A DNA stretch of 64,000 bases, taken from assembly GCF_051020975.1 (NCBI RefSeq), contig NC_135038.1, forward strand, positions 2,044,001 through 2,108,000. The letters run 5' to 3'. The notes below the pieces were generated by a model. The model searched no databases. It worked only from the letters and a program-made list of their open reading frames with translations, and had not been told where the DNA came from. Made by a program: the position numbers and the translations under genes. This document shows, in pieces, positions 9,686 to 20,450 of the stretch (position 1 is the stretch's first letter; each line of letters opens with the position of its first letter). This DNA comes from Osmia lignaria lignaria (lineage: Eukaryota > Arthropoda > Insecta > Hymenoptera > Megachilidae).

Positions 9686-12600
9686 GTGGAGGGGGAACCA
9701 AACTCCCGCCAAAATGGCGGGGGAAAAGAAAATAAATACAAATTAAAGCGAAAAAACTTTCTGGCAAAAGAGGATGCCAAACAAGAAGCAATGAATTATG
9801 AGAATGCCAAGATAAAAAAATCGGTAGAAGAAACAAAACTAAGAACATGGAATTTGGATACTGTTGAGAATTTGGAAGAGGATGAGGAAACCATTAAAAA
9901 ACTAAATAAAGACAACCATTCTAAGATGGAAAATAACGGAGAAGCTAGGGATTTTGTCTGCGAACAGGAAAACTTACTAACAATAAGTGTAACGTCCCAG
10001 CGGTAACATAGTTTAAAAATAAATCGTAATATTAAATTAAATAATGTCTAGTCGATAATTATTGTATTTTAGTAAACCTTTATAGAATTAGATGGCGTGC
10101 GCGCTCGCGTTAAGAGTAGGGTAGCTTGTGTGAGAGAGATAGCGATACTCGCGGGAGTCACGTATGTACATAGAGTCCAAAGTCCGCGAGATTCCTGAAG
10201 GAATCTTATATAGAACAAAAGCGCTTTGTCAGCAGAATTTGACTATAAATAGAGGCGTGCCATGCGGAGAAAAACAGTCTGGTTTCGACCATGCTCAGAT
10301 CGACTTCGACTTCGGTCGAGTGCAGGTATCAACCAATAGAGGAAAAGCTAAGGTTGCTCAGCGCTGAACTGCCTAGGCAAGGATGTAGCGTCAGAGTAAC
10401 CCGCGCTAAATAAAATCTTTATTTTCAGTACAATTTACTGTCTTTGATAATTTCTGATACCTAGAGTAATTGGTTATTATCCAGAGCGTTAGCTATACCT
10501 ATAGTCTAAGCTGTGTATTAATATATACTAATCAAGCATTTTCTACTATATTTTCATCTAGGGCGGATTCCATTGTTAACTAATAATATATTTTCTTTTG
10601 TATTTTTCATTTAGCCCGGAGTCATTGTAATATTAATCATCTTGTTTTCTTTTACATTTCTCCTTAGGGCTGAATCATTGTAAACGAAACTAAGTAATTA
10701 ATATCTTCTTAATTAACCAAACTTTTCAATCGTTAATAAATTAATTATATAAAGGGTATTAACGTTGGATTTCACTCCTTAACCGCACATCACACGAGCC
10801 TATAATCCCTATTACAATATACGAGTCGCCTTCTGAGGGAACCGCTCTCCCTTTTCGTCGGTGCAGTGACGCACCTAGTCTGGGACGTTACATAAGGATC
10901 AACATAGAGGGCTCCATGGAAAACTCTAAAATAGTAGCCTCCAAGGAGGAAAAGAGATACAAGCTGATGGAAGAGGGGGAAAAGTGTCGCCACTCGGAAC
11001 AAGGAAACTTAGCCATTTTGAAAAAGCTAAGATAAGCAGTGAGTCAAACGTGAATGATAAAAGCGAGTGTTACAGAGCAGACTATAGAATAACGAATGAA
11101 GAATTGAATAAACAAAAGGAACTCTTTGTAAGTACAAAAAAGAGAAAGATTGATTCAGTACAGTACTCGCCTGAAAAAGAAATTACAATAAACATAACAA
11201 AGACAAGCAAACCGGTTATTCTAATTGATAAGAACCTCACAGGTTCAAACAAAATTCGACTAGTTACCCCTAAGGAAAAAGATATCAATCCAATAAGTAA
11301 TAGTAATAACCCTAACCCACTGACTTTAAAACAACCTACTCTATACAGGATACACGCAGAAAACCAAGGCAACCCAGAAGAGGAAAAGCCGAAGCAAATA
11401 AATAAGGAAGAAAAGAAAAGAGAACACAGCCCAAACAGAAATCCTGAGGTGGGTAAAAAAATAACACTTTATGATAAGGGGTTAATTAGCAATGAGTATA
11501 CCATAACGATAGTAGCCAATAAGGAAAATACAATAACAATAGAACAGCAGTAAACCAGATGCCGCTCAAGAATGCAAAGAGAGAGAAAGGCTACACAGCC
11601 TACATGCCATCAAGAAAATTAGTAAGGATGGGTGTGATACACGAGTGGGAAGACACGATAAAAGAGCTGGAAGAGCAATCAATGGAAGGACAGAGGAACT
11701 ACACAATGAAGCGTTTAATGAAAAGCAGATTCATCGACGGAAAGCCGCAATGGACGGAAGAAAAGGCAATTCTGATAATTTCGAAGGCGACTCCCTGCCA
11801 ACTCGCATGCTAATAGGTATGGCCATGTGTGGCTGAGGGTCGAATCTTTCATTGAATACATTAAACAGTGCTATAAGTGCTATAGATTTGGATACGCTCA
11901 AAATATATGCAAAAATCAATACAAGAAGTGCAGAAACTGTAAAGAAAAAGATCATGGAGAATGTGAAAATGAAACAAGGTGTATTAACTGCGGTAGGGAA
12001 CACCACGCCATGGCAAAAGAGTGCACGATATACCAAAGAGAGGCTCAGATAAAGAAAATGATGGCATATAAAAATATGAACTATAACACTGCGAGACGCC
12101 AATGGAACAGAGAAAACAGAAACGACCAACCCTTAACATATTTAGAAAACGGTGAACAAAAGTGGGAAAAAGATTTCCCAAGACTAAAAGCTAAACCCAA
12201 CAAAGATAGATGAGAAAGTATGAACATACCCCACAACAACAACCAAAATGAGCGATCAAATCCCTGGATAGTTAAAAAAGGAGGCTACAGACCACACCAA
12301 GAAACAGAATATGATCAAAATCCAACAGGATACTGTAAAGGCAAACCACTTCCTACAGAGAGAAACACAAATAGATTTCCAATCCTAAGAATGGACCCGG
12401 ACAACAATGAAATAGTAGGTAACAGGATTTATGAGTTTGGCACACTATACGAGGAAGAGAAAGATATCAAAAATCAAAGCTACCTTGAAAGATACAATAA
12501 CAGAAGACTGATTGATCAATTGAGAAAGAGAAATGCGGACGAGCTACTGGACGAGTTGATCAAGTTAATACAGGAGAAAAACCTGGAAGAAAAAATGGAA

Positions 12601-13041
12601 ACTTTCATAGTGAAAAGAAAGTACAGAAGAGTTTTCAAGCCACCTCCGGAGGATGAGGACTGGATGGCCAGGTACAGGGAAAACTTCGACTTCCACATAA
12701 CAGACAAAATGAGGGCTACTATCCAAAGAAGGGACAGATTGGAGAGATAGAGAAGGAAAAAATAGAAGGAAGAAAGGAAATATATGACAGCTGCTCATAT
12801 ATCTGATATAAGAGAGAGCAGACCAGGAACAGCAACTGCAAATAAGGACCCACAGCCGTCCACAAGTGGAGGAGTTGTAAGCTCTCTTCTGAATATAAAA
12901 AATATGCAGAGCAAAGAAGGCAAGGTATGGACCACTAGCCTCATGGCTCGAGCTCTTCAAAAGGACCTCATAAAAAACCCCACCAAGGAATTATGTTTCG
13001 CGCAGAGAATAAATTTTTCCTCTGGGCTAAACGCCAATTAA
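9686..13041 (+). pseudogene. Jockey-like ORF1 (gag-like, CCHC zinc knuckles), fragmented
   Basis: Lysine/glutamate-rich frames run from 9686, are interrupted by the solo LTR at 9988-10892, and continue after it through 10984-11553 and 11559-11813. They reach a zinc-knuckle segment at about 11866-12010. There three knuckles can be seen: C-x2-C-x4-A(for H)-x4-C, C-x2-C-x4-H-x3-C and C-x2-C-x4-H-x5-C. The first knuckle has lost its His. After the knuckles come a basic tail ending at 12213 and further frames at 12220-12750 and 12784-13041 that I do not recognise; they may be the C-terminal part of this ORF1 or another gene of the element. Frameshifts and stops separate the pieces. Nucleic-acid binding is inferred from the knuckles. 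Confidence 0.7.
9988..10892 (+). mobile_element. Solo LTR, 905 bp (TAAG duplication)
   Basis: Starts TGTAACGTCCCAG and ends CTGGGACGTTACA. TAAG is duplicated at 9984-9987 and 10893-10896. Contains a TATA-like GACTATAAATAGAGGCG near 10241 and AATAAA near 10408, as expected for an LTR promoter and poly(A) signal. No internal retroelement genes follow, so this is a recombined solo LTR. Its last 150 bases (TTGGATTTCACTCCTTAACCG onward) are shared with the solo LTR at 13378-14573. Confidence 0.88.
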
Positions 13042-13377
13042 TGTTAGTAAAGGAAGGAAGGACTTTCAATCGAAGTATCGAGAGCGAATTTGTCGTGTAC
13101 GCCAATTTAACTAAAACTTGCCTTCGTCGTGCATTGAGAAAGAGTAGGCTGTATCGTCGTCGTATCGCGGTTTTTATAAACGCTTGCGCGATGACAATGC
13201 CGAAGTGTTTTCGGCGTTTGGCGTAAACTGTGCCTATTTAAAATTGTCACGCTCTTAATCCGGAACAAATCAGAAAATCAAGAAAACTGGTACACTGACA
13301 ACAAAAGAATAAATAACTACTGGAACACTAAATCAAGACCAAAAACAACAAATAAACAATAATAAGAGGAAACCAAG
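13042..13377. other. Unassigned spacer inside the Jockey-like element
   Basis: Between the last ORF1-like frame and the second solo LTR. About 13042-13255 is a relatively GC-rich stretch (CGTCGTCGTATCGCGG) that looks unlike its surroundings and may be another small insertion; I find no boundary repeats. From about 13256 the A-rich style of the non-LTR element returns. Confidence 0.4.
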
Positions 13378-14573
13378 TGTAACGTCCCGCTTTTTCGTTT
13401 CACTTTTTTATTATTATAATTTATTTTTAGTTCAAATTTTGTATAAAATGGTTAATTTAAGTTTTTTATTATATTTAGTTAAGTTTATAAAAAATATTTA
13501 ATTTAATTTGTATTATATATATTTTTGTAATAATAAATAATTTTCATTTCAAACTTCAAGAAATAATTCAGTCTGATAGAATAAGTCGGCCGATAAAATA
13601 GATTATCGATAAATTATCAACGAGCGACCACGTGTGCGCCAGTGCAACCCTGATGATCTCACGATGGGGTGAGAACCTAGAGTAGGGTGACCGCGTAGAT
13701 TAAGGAGCAGGGGTGCTCGGCCGTCACGTGATGGGGAATTCCAGAAATCTAGAGGAACCCTATAATGAAAAAAAGCGCTAAGTTAGCAGAATCTGACTAT
13801 AAATAGAGGCGTTCCACGCGGTATCAGAGCAGATCTTCTCTGACTTCGGTCAAATACAGACAGCACTCTGGAAGTAGAGGAAAGCTTGCGCTGAATTGCT
13901 TAGGCAACTATAGAGCGCGAGATTAGCTTTGTCCTTCTCTTTCAGTGGTGACGTACGAGAGTTCGGATCTGTAGACACCCTACTCATGGTACGCAACGTG
14001 TTGAACACGTGCTAATACTGAGACACATACTCAAGTGTAAAGAGCTAGCGAGGAGCGGAGCTCCTTGAGCAGGCCTGTATTAGCATAGCTCTGGCTAGAC
14101 CAGAAACCGATTGCGACCTGTAGGTAAAGTCCGCTCGTGTCTGAAGGTATCGTACAAGCCACTGGAGTATAGTTTCCAGTACTTAGTGTAATTTGGCAAA
14201 TTGTACAGAGTGTTGGCTGTATTCGAAGATTAAATCGCGTTATTATTATTACTTATTATTAATTACTAACTACTAATCATACACTTTTTACTGTATTTCA
14301 CTATCTAGGGCGTATCTATTATAATTTTTCATTGTATTTCATATTCTAGCCGTACCTATTGTTATACTTTATATTATACTCAGAACAAGCATAGTTAGTT
14401 TACTTACTTGAATAAAAATAATTTTAGTTTGATACATTAATGTTGGATTTCACTCCTTAACCGCACACCACACGAACCTATAATCCCTATTTTCGTTCAT
14501 ACGAGTCGCCTTCTTGGGGAACCGCTCTCCCTATACGTCGGTGCAGTGACGTACCTATCATTGGGTCGTTACA
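13378..14573 (+). mobile_element. Solo LTR, 1196 bp (CAAG duplication)
   Basis: Starts TGTAACGTCCCGC and ends GGGTCGTTACA, with CAAG at 13374-13377 and 14574-14577. Shares the TATA motif GACTATAAATAGAGGCG (about 13794) and the terminal block from TTGGATTTCACTCCTTAACCG onward with the solo LTR at 9988-10892. It is longer, with an extra central region, so it is a related but distinct subfamily. Non-LTR endonuclease coding sequence resumes directly after it. Confidence 0.88.
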
Positions 14574-14577
14574 CAAG

Positions 14578-15355
14578 TCAAATTAGGTTTATGGACTATG
14601 ACATTTTTGGCATAACTGAAACATGGCTAAAGGAAACTGAAGAGGAGTTTGGGACGTGACTCCCCAATTACAAATGGTTTAGGCAGGACAAAAAGCAAAC
14701 CCCAAATGGAGGAGGAATGGCACTTATAATTAACAAAAATATAAACGCAAAAAAAAGAAACTGTAACTGGTCTTCCAAAAACAGTCACATCGAAACTTTG
14801 GCTATAACAATCCAAAATGATACTCTCAGTAAAGAAACAGACATAATATTAGTATACAAGAGCCCCACTACAAAAATTATCCTATCAGACTGGCGAAAGC
14901 TTTTCCAGAATGTCAGAACCAATATACCAACCATAATTATGGGAGATTTCAATGCTCAGTCCAAAGAATAGTACTGCCTTTCAGATACAACAGAAGGTAT
15001 AGCTCTTCAGCCGGCAGTAGAGGAAAACAGTATAATAATCCTAAACACAGAGACCACCTCAAGAACAAGCTCATGGCCATACAATCCATCGAATATTGAT
15101 CTCATAATAACAACAATACGATTTCGGAAGAAGGCGACACTATGGGATCAGACACTAACACTTAATAAAAAATGGGCCAAAACTGAACTGGAACACCATA
15201 ATGGAACGAGGAAATACCAAACAAGTAAAATTATATGGAATAAATTTTTGGCATACCAATTAAGGTCAGAACATAACCTCTCAACAAACATCAACACCTG
15301 TGCAAACACAAATGATAAATACAACCTATTCATCCAAAATATCACACAAAGAATA
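14578..15355 (+). pseudogene. Jockey-like ORF2: AP endonuclease domain (fragment)
   Basis: Reads into the exonuclease-endonuclease-phosphatase fold of non-LTR elements. DIFGITETWL (about 14602-14631) contains the family Glu. GGGMALIINK (about 14710) follows, then IIMGDFNAQS (about 14935-14965) with the conserved D-x-N, and SNIDLIIT (about 15090) near the C-terminal S-D region. Stops (TGA near 14657 and TAG near 14969) break the frame. The domain would nick target DNA for target-primed reverse transcription; here it is dead. It is cut at its C-terminal end by the LTR-like insertion at 15356. Confidence 0.82.
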
Positions 15356-16160
15356 TGTTACGAGCCGGAGGGGGCGGCTGCGTAGCCGGGGCTTAATCTC
15401 GGTTATGGTATTTGTTAATGGCTTGACCAGTGTTGTTATTAACACTGGGAATCTAAGGAAGTAGACGTGGAGACGAACCTACGTATGGCTAACGTAGGAA
15501 GCTCCAGGAGGTTGCTTATAGTGGACGAACCTACGTATGGCTAACGTAGGGAGCCACAGGAAAGGGGAAGACGTGAGGACGAACCTACGTATGACTAACG
15601 TAGGGAGCCGCAAAAAATGTTAGTATTAGGCCTCGTAACTTGATTGATGTACCTCGAGCGGTAAAGGTACACCTTAGTGAGTTTCTGGACTAGTAAATAT
15701 AATTAAACAATAGTATGTAAGTTAAAATAATATGAGTTTATTCTCTATTCCCGGACCTTACAATTGTTGTGTGTAATTGTCGCGGTGTTCAATGAATTAA
15801 ATTCTTGGTTGCAAGTTTAAATGAGTTGAATAAATAAAGTTTAGTTTCGATTCCGCGAAGCAAGAATCTAATTCTTTTCGGTTTTCACGAACGCAAGCAA
15901 ACGGAGGCGGACTACAACGATTAGAATAATGCTTAACAGCAGACAACGTACTGTATAGTTACTGAGTGCTTGAAAGGGACTTGAGTACCCGATCTCGCAG
16001 AGTTTCCTCGTTGCAGAGATTATCTGTAAAAGATTATATACGTAACCCGTAGGACCGCGCCTTTGCTTTGCGTTGGTCCTGAATTTTCTAGAAGATGGTT
16101 GGTGTCGGGTGCACACATCCGATTCCATATAAGGAAATTTTTTGAGAAGGGTTTGTAACA
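15356..16160 (+). mobile_element. LTR-like insertion with three tandem hairpin repeats
   Basis: Foreign block inside the Jockey-like element, from TGTTACGAGCCGG to GGGTTTGTAACA; these boundaries are chosen from TG...CA-like, mutually inverted ends. I do not see a clean target duplication, so the right end is uncertain by a few tens of bases. AATAAA-like signals lie near 15832. It contains three tandem copies of a hairpin unit at 15471-15611. It has no protein-coding frame. A solo LTR is the best guess. Confidence 0.55.
15471..15611. repeat. Three tandem copies of a 7-bp-stem hairpin motif
   Basis: The unit ACGAACCTACGTATGGCTAA... occurs three times about 55-65 bp apart. In each copy CCTACGT and ACGTAGG form a perfect 7-bp inverted repeat around a 7-base loop (ATGGCTA twice, ATGACTA in the third). 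Conservation of both stem halves in all three copies suggests the structure or a dyad protein site is kept. Confidence 0.8.
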
Positions 16161-17112
16161 CCATATAAGGAAATTTCCGAGACGGATACGGAACAAATAG
16201 ATGAATCCATAATAAAAAAAGTAATAATAACAACAAAGATCACTATAAAGAAAAAAACAGAGAGACAGGATCTTATAAAGAACCTAAAATCAGAAAGAGA
16301 CAGATTTGGTGGAATAATGAATGCGAGCAGGCTAAAGAAGAAATGAAAAAAGCCCTTAAGACCTTGTTTGTTAGCGTAACGCTATTTTAAATTTCGCCGG
16401 AACTATCCTGACAAGGATATGCAGGAAGCTTGTGGAAAACGGATGGTTTAATAAAGAATCGAGATTAGTCACTCAATAATAACAGAAATCACTTTATTAA
16501 ATCCGCATCCGCGGTGGAAGTTGCCGAATATTGTGTTGTATTTACCTCTTTTACGATTGCCGGTACTTTTATTTGCCATGCCGTTTTCCACTACTCATGA
16601 AGCGATTAACAAAGCATAGTGTAAATTAATTGAATGATATTACACAAATTTATATCAAAATGAAACGTAGACATCGCTATAGAGGGCCAGCAGAGTCGAG
16701 ACGTGAGTACAATTTGCAACGTAATAATAACTACTATGACAGTGAACTTTAAAATTCCAATTTATTCGCATTCTTTGTCAAGATGTATAGTTTACTTGTA
16801 CAAATTTTTATGAAAATAGATCAACATTTTACCAAAAAAAATGACAAAAATAGATTATTTTTCAATATATTTTTTAAACAAATAAATTTATTAAAAAGAT
16901 GGCGACATAGAAAAATTTGCTGTTCAAAAACACACAAATTCCATTTTGAATTTTTCGCCTACACCTAATAGTTCCTGAGATATTCAAGAAAATATGTTTA
17001 GCAACCCTAACTTTGGGGGCTATTTTCACCCCTTCAGCATGGACGATGGCCGATTAAAAAAAAATACGTGTCAAATATTTTTTTGAATTCTATATCATAC
17101 TCAAAGGGTATC
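16161..17112. other. Eroded Jockey-like ORF2 linker plus unidentified AT-rich insertion
   Basis: About 16195-16365 is A-rich and in the style of the element's ORF2 between endonuclease and reverse transcriptase. About 16370-17110 is AT-rich and unrelated to the retroelement. It has no credible gene and includes a CCTGAGATATTCAAG motif near 16973, like the module found in the window's foldback MITEs. The part of reverse transcriptase upstream of the FADD box is missing here, either deleted or replaced. Confidence 0.5.
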
Positions 17113-17921
17113 AAAATCGGCGTGTGTCGATTGGGTAATGTCCCTTGTTAACGTCACACTATTTCTAATAGTCATTAACGATGCCTGCAGAATCACTGAA
17201 CCCCCCGTTATCACAAGAATATTTGCGGATGATATCACCATCATATGTAAAGGGAAATCTCTCAACACCTCCCAACATACGATACAATCGGCTCTTAACA
17301 AACTACACGACTGGTCTAAAAATAACGGTCTTAAATTCACAGCCACCAAGACGGAATGTATCTTGTTTTCCAACCACCACGAAGCCCAGATGCCTGTGTT
17401 GAAACTTGGAACGAACTTACTACGATCTGTCACATGCACAAAACTATTAGGAGTATTTTTCGACTCCAAGCTCACATGGAGCAACCACATCAACAACCTT
17501 GCTGATAACTGCAAGCAGAGAATCAAGATAATTAAATCCTTGGCACACAACAATTGGGGAGCAGATAAAACCGTCCTCTTACAAGCTTACAAAGCGATCG
17601 TCCGGTCCAAAATAGACTATGCATCTGTAATATACGACTCTGCTAAACCGAACCTACTAAGAAAACTCGATGTAATCCACAATATGGGATTAAGAATAGC
17701 AACGGGATCATTTCATACAAGCCCCATCGGAAGCATAATGATAGAAGCTGGCAAAACATCGTTGCAACATAGAAGAAAACTTCTAAGTATAAAATATGCC
17801 GCAAGGGCCTCAACATCTACAAATCCGATCATTTACGGTGACATTTTCTCAAGAAACCGGCATCAAGCAGAACACCAAGCTGGTAAAATCACCTCCAGCC
17901 AAAGAATTAAAAGCTATCTAA
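17113..17921 (+). pseudogene. Jockey-like ORF2: C-terminal half of reverse transcriptase
   Basis: Begins just before the catalytic box FADDITIIC (about 17220-17250), the Y/FxDD motif of non-LTR reverse transcriptases. Continuing motifs are typical of the Jockey group: NGLKFTATKTECILF (about 17324), LGVFFDSKLTW (about 17450) and KIDYASVIYDSA (about 17612-17647). The frame is open up to the inverted-repeat element at 17922 and resumes after it at 19303. The fingers and first palm motifs are absent. Confidence 0.88.
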
Positions 17922-19299
17922 AGCCGAGTATCCACCTGTATCCAACGCCCGTATCGTATCACCGTTCCGAACCCTTTTGAATAGGCAGGCGTTGCCCCGT
18001 TGCATGCAACGGCATGCTGTGGCTCGGACAACATTTCTTCGTTTCTTGATAGAAACGGTTAGGCAATAGGACTGGGCCACTACAGGCGAGGAGTTTCGTT
18101 TCGCTGTGTGCCGTTCCAATGGAACGGAGGCAACGGACCCATCCGAAAAATTTCTTGGTTCTTTGCCGTTCCATCGAAGGAAAGGTTCATGCGTTTACAC
18201 TTGACATAGCGTTTCGTGCCGTTACTTGGGTTTCAATTTATTTGAAATCTTGCGGTATTATTGGATTCATTTCAAAATCGATGAAATTATTTATGAACTT
18301 AATCTAATTTAATTTAGACAAATTTTATCGTTTAAATATATTGAAACAGATCAATTATCTTCGGCGATACGCTGTTCATAAAACAGCAATGTTAATAATC
18401 AGCTGTGTCATTATTGAAAAAGGACAATGTTAATTTTGTAGAGATTTTTCCGTTGCCGAGTATCCGAAGTTCTATTGGGCTGTGATACGGAGGTGAAGGA
18501 ACGGGCCGATCAGAAAATTGTCGGTTTTTTGCCGTTCAAAGGATAGGTTCGGAGACCACTTGAAACGTAAAAGCAACATACCCAGGCGAAGGCCCGAAAT
18601 GCTATGTCAAGTGTAAACATGACTCTTGAGGCACGAGATCTGGAATCTGGAATCGGATATATCAGTGAGATAATACCAATGCAACGACTGAACTTTGTTA
18701 TTTTTCATTTTTTTCTTATAAAACTGTTACCAAGATATTTGTGACGTTTTTCTGATTAAAATGATACCAAATACGATATGGTTTGGACAATTCTTATTTA
18801 TAATAGTATTTCCTACAGTGTGATTCTCTTGCTACGCAAGACAAAAGCCGTGCCGCACAATGGAACCCCTGCTGTTTGGAAAATTGGAAATGATTAAGTG
18901 AATTCGAACCCCTGGTATAATAACATATTTTACCCCTATTTTATTTCTGTAAGTTATAAACCGTTTCCCAAAATTCCTCTTTTAACTTGCGGATGTAATA
19001 AAAGTTGTACAGTATTAATTTTATTTCTGTAAGTCATAAACCGATTCCCAAAATTCCTCTTTTAACTTGCAGATGTAATAAAAGTTGTACAGTACTAATT
19101 GTAAGCGACGGACTCCTATAGTAAAGAAACAGCATGCAGCAAATCGAAACTTCTCGCCTATAGGAATTTCTTTCAAGAAACGAAGAACTATTGTCCGAGC
19201 CGTAGCCTGCCGTGGCATGGAACGAGGCAACGCCTGCCTATTCGAAAGGTTCGGAACGGTGATACGATACGGGCGTTGGATACAGGTGGATACTCGGCT
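17922..19299. mobile_element. Inverted-repeat element, copy 2 (1378 bp, TAA duplication)
   Basis: Same element as 2520-3566, with the same AGCCGAGTATCC termini. TAA flanks it at 17919-17921 and 19300-19302. It differs mainly by about 325 extra bases at roughly 18793-19121, which include an 80-bp tandem duplication. Without that block the two copies have almost the same length. It interrupts the Jockey-like ORF2 between reverse transcriptase and RNase H. No transposase is encoded. Confidence 0.88.
18939..19098. repeat. 80-bp tandem duplication inside element copy 2
   Basis: The unit starting TTTTATTTCTGTAAG and ending GTACAGTATTAA occurs at 18939-19018 and again at 19019-19098 with about five differences. 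It lies in the segment that is absent from copy 1 of the element. Confidence 0.9.
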
Positions 19300-19302
19300 T
19301 AA

Positions 19303-20162
19303 GCGAACTTGAATTCAGTCTACCAGACATGGAAAAATCCAGGTTCCACAACGCCCCCCCATGGACACTAAATGCACTCGGCCTCGACCTATCACTTGTA
19401 GGAAACAAAAAAGAGGAGCTAACTACAGAGGAATGGAAAAGACGGTTTAACACCCTCTGTGACAAGTACCCCGATTTCATCCACATCTACACCAACGGCT
19501 CCAAAAACAAATTCGGAACAGGAGCTGCAATGGTCACCCAGAATGAGACAACTAAACTCGGCTTGAATCCTTTCAACAGCATCCTCACAGCCGAAACATA
19601 CGCACTTCTCTTGGCACTCAATTTCATCGACAACTCTCTATATTCCAAATTCATAATCTTCTCGGACTCACTGTCCACCATCCTAAAAACCCAAAACACG
19701 AAGCAAACCATGGAAATGTATATAGTAATCCAAGAAATCTACGATAGACTGATCAAGGCTCGCAAAACAATAATTGTAGCATGGATCCTCTCCCATGTAG
19801 ACATTCACGGAAATGTCATGGCCGACCTCGAAGCGAAAATCGCATCCACCCTACATATGGAGAGTCAATCCTTGCTTAACACTTCCGTGGACATTATCCA
19901 ACACATCAAATCATTGTGGAAGCAGCCTTGGAACCGCACATGGAGAAATTACAAAGCAAGTCCACTCCATAAATCAATCGACAACTTTTATGATCTAACA
20001 ACAAATCTAAACTTCAATAGGAAACAACAAGTGGCAATAACTCGTATCAGAACCGGGCATTCCAAATTATCACACTCACACCTTCTTAACAATAGTCACC
20101 CCAGTCTGTGCGAAATATGCAATACACCCTTAACAATCAACCACATCATCCTCGAATGCTGA
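19303..20162 (+). pseudogene. Jockey-like ORF2: RNase H domain and C-terminus
   Basis: Open frame with RNase H motifs: IYTNGSK (about 19487-19507, the usual first Asp is Asn here), ETYALLLAL (about 19590, catalytic Glu) and IIFSDSLSTI (about 19660, catalytic Asp). HVDIHGNVMADLEAK (about 19795-19840) corresponds to the H-x-G-x2-G-N-x3-D-x2-A region. Near the end, C-x2-C with a downstream H-x4-C (about 20110-20160) is the usual C-terminal zinc-finger-like motif of this clade. The TGA at 20160 truncates or nearly truncates the protein. Substitution of the first catalytic Asp suggests the domain is inactive. Confidence 0.85.
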
Positions 20163-20450
20163 AAGTATAATCAAGCAAGAAGAGAAGTGAATATTATGGA
20201 CAACCTAACCGAGGCAACTACTTCACCCGCGTACCAGGACACGCTGCTATCATTCTGCAAGACTATCGGAATTCTCGACAACCTATGAAAATTGTGCCAC
20301 CACACCCTCTGACCCCACAAGTGTCTGCCCCCTCTCCTTCCCTGTTTCCCTACAAATCTTCAACCGAGCACTCACCATAAGTTGCTAAATCGAGCCAACA
20401 GTCGCTAATAACCTTTGGTGTTGATGCCACTCTAAACTCGCAAAAAAAAA

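Larger units (their letters stand above)
9686..20450 (+). mobile_element. Jockey-like non-LTR retrotransposon broken by several nested insertions
   Basis: One element in one orientation. ORF1 gag-like pieces lie at 9686-13041, an AP-type endonuclease at 14578-15355, the C-terminal half of reverse transcriptase at about 17113-17921, an RNase H domain at 19303-20162, and a 3' tail ending in a short poly(A) at 20442-20450. Foreign blocks inside are 9988-10892, 13378-14573, 15356-16160, roughly 16370-17110, and 17922-19299. Flanks rejoin in frame at the solo LTRs and at the inverted-repeat element. The N-terminal half of reverse transcriptase is missing. The 5' end is taken from the first coding frame only. 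The 3' end abuts the Polinton-type polymerase remnant. Confidence 0.82.

Noticed and set aside
15471..15611. CRISPR-like array of three spaced repeats
   Set aside because: Eukaryotic context, only three units, uneven diverged spacing and repeats that are themselves hairpins inside an LTR-like block.
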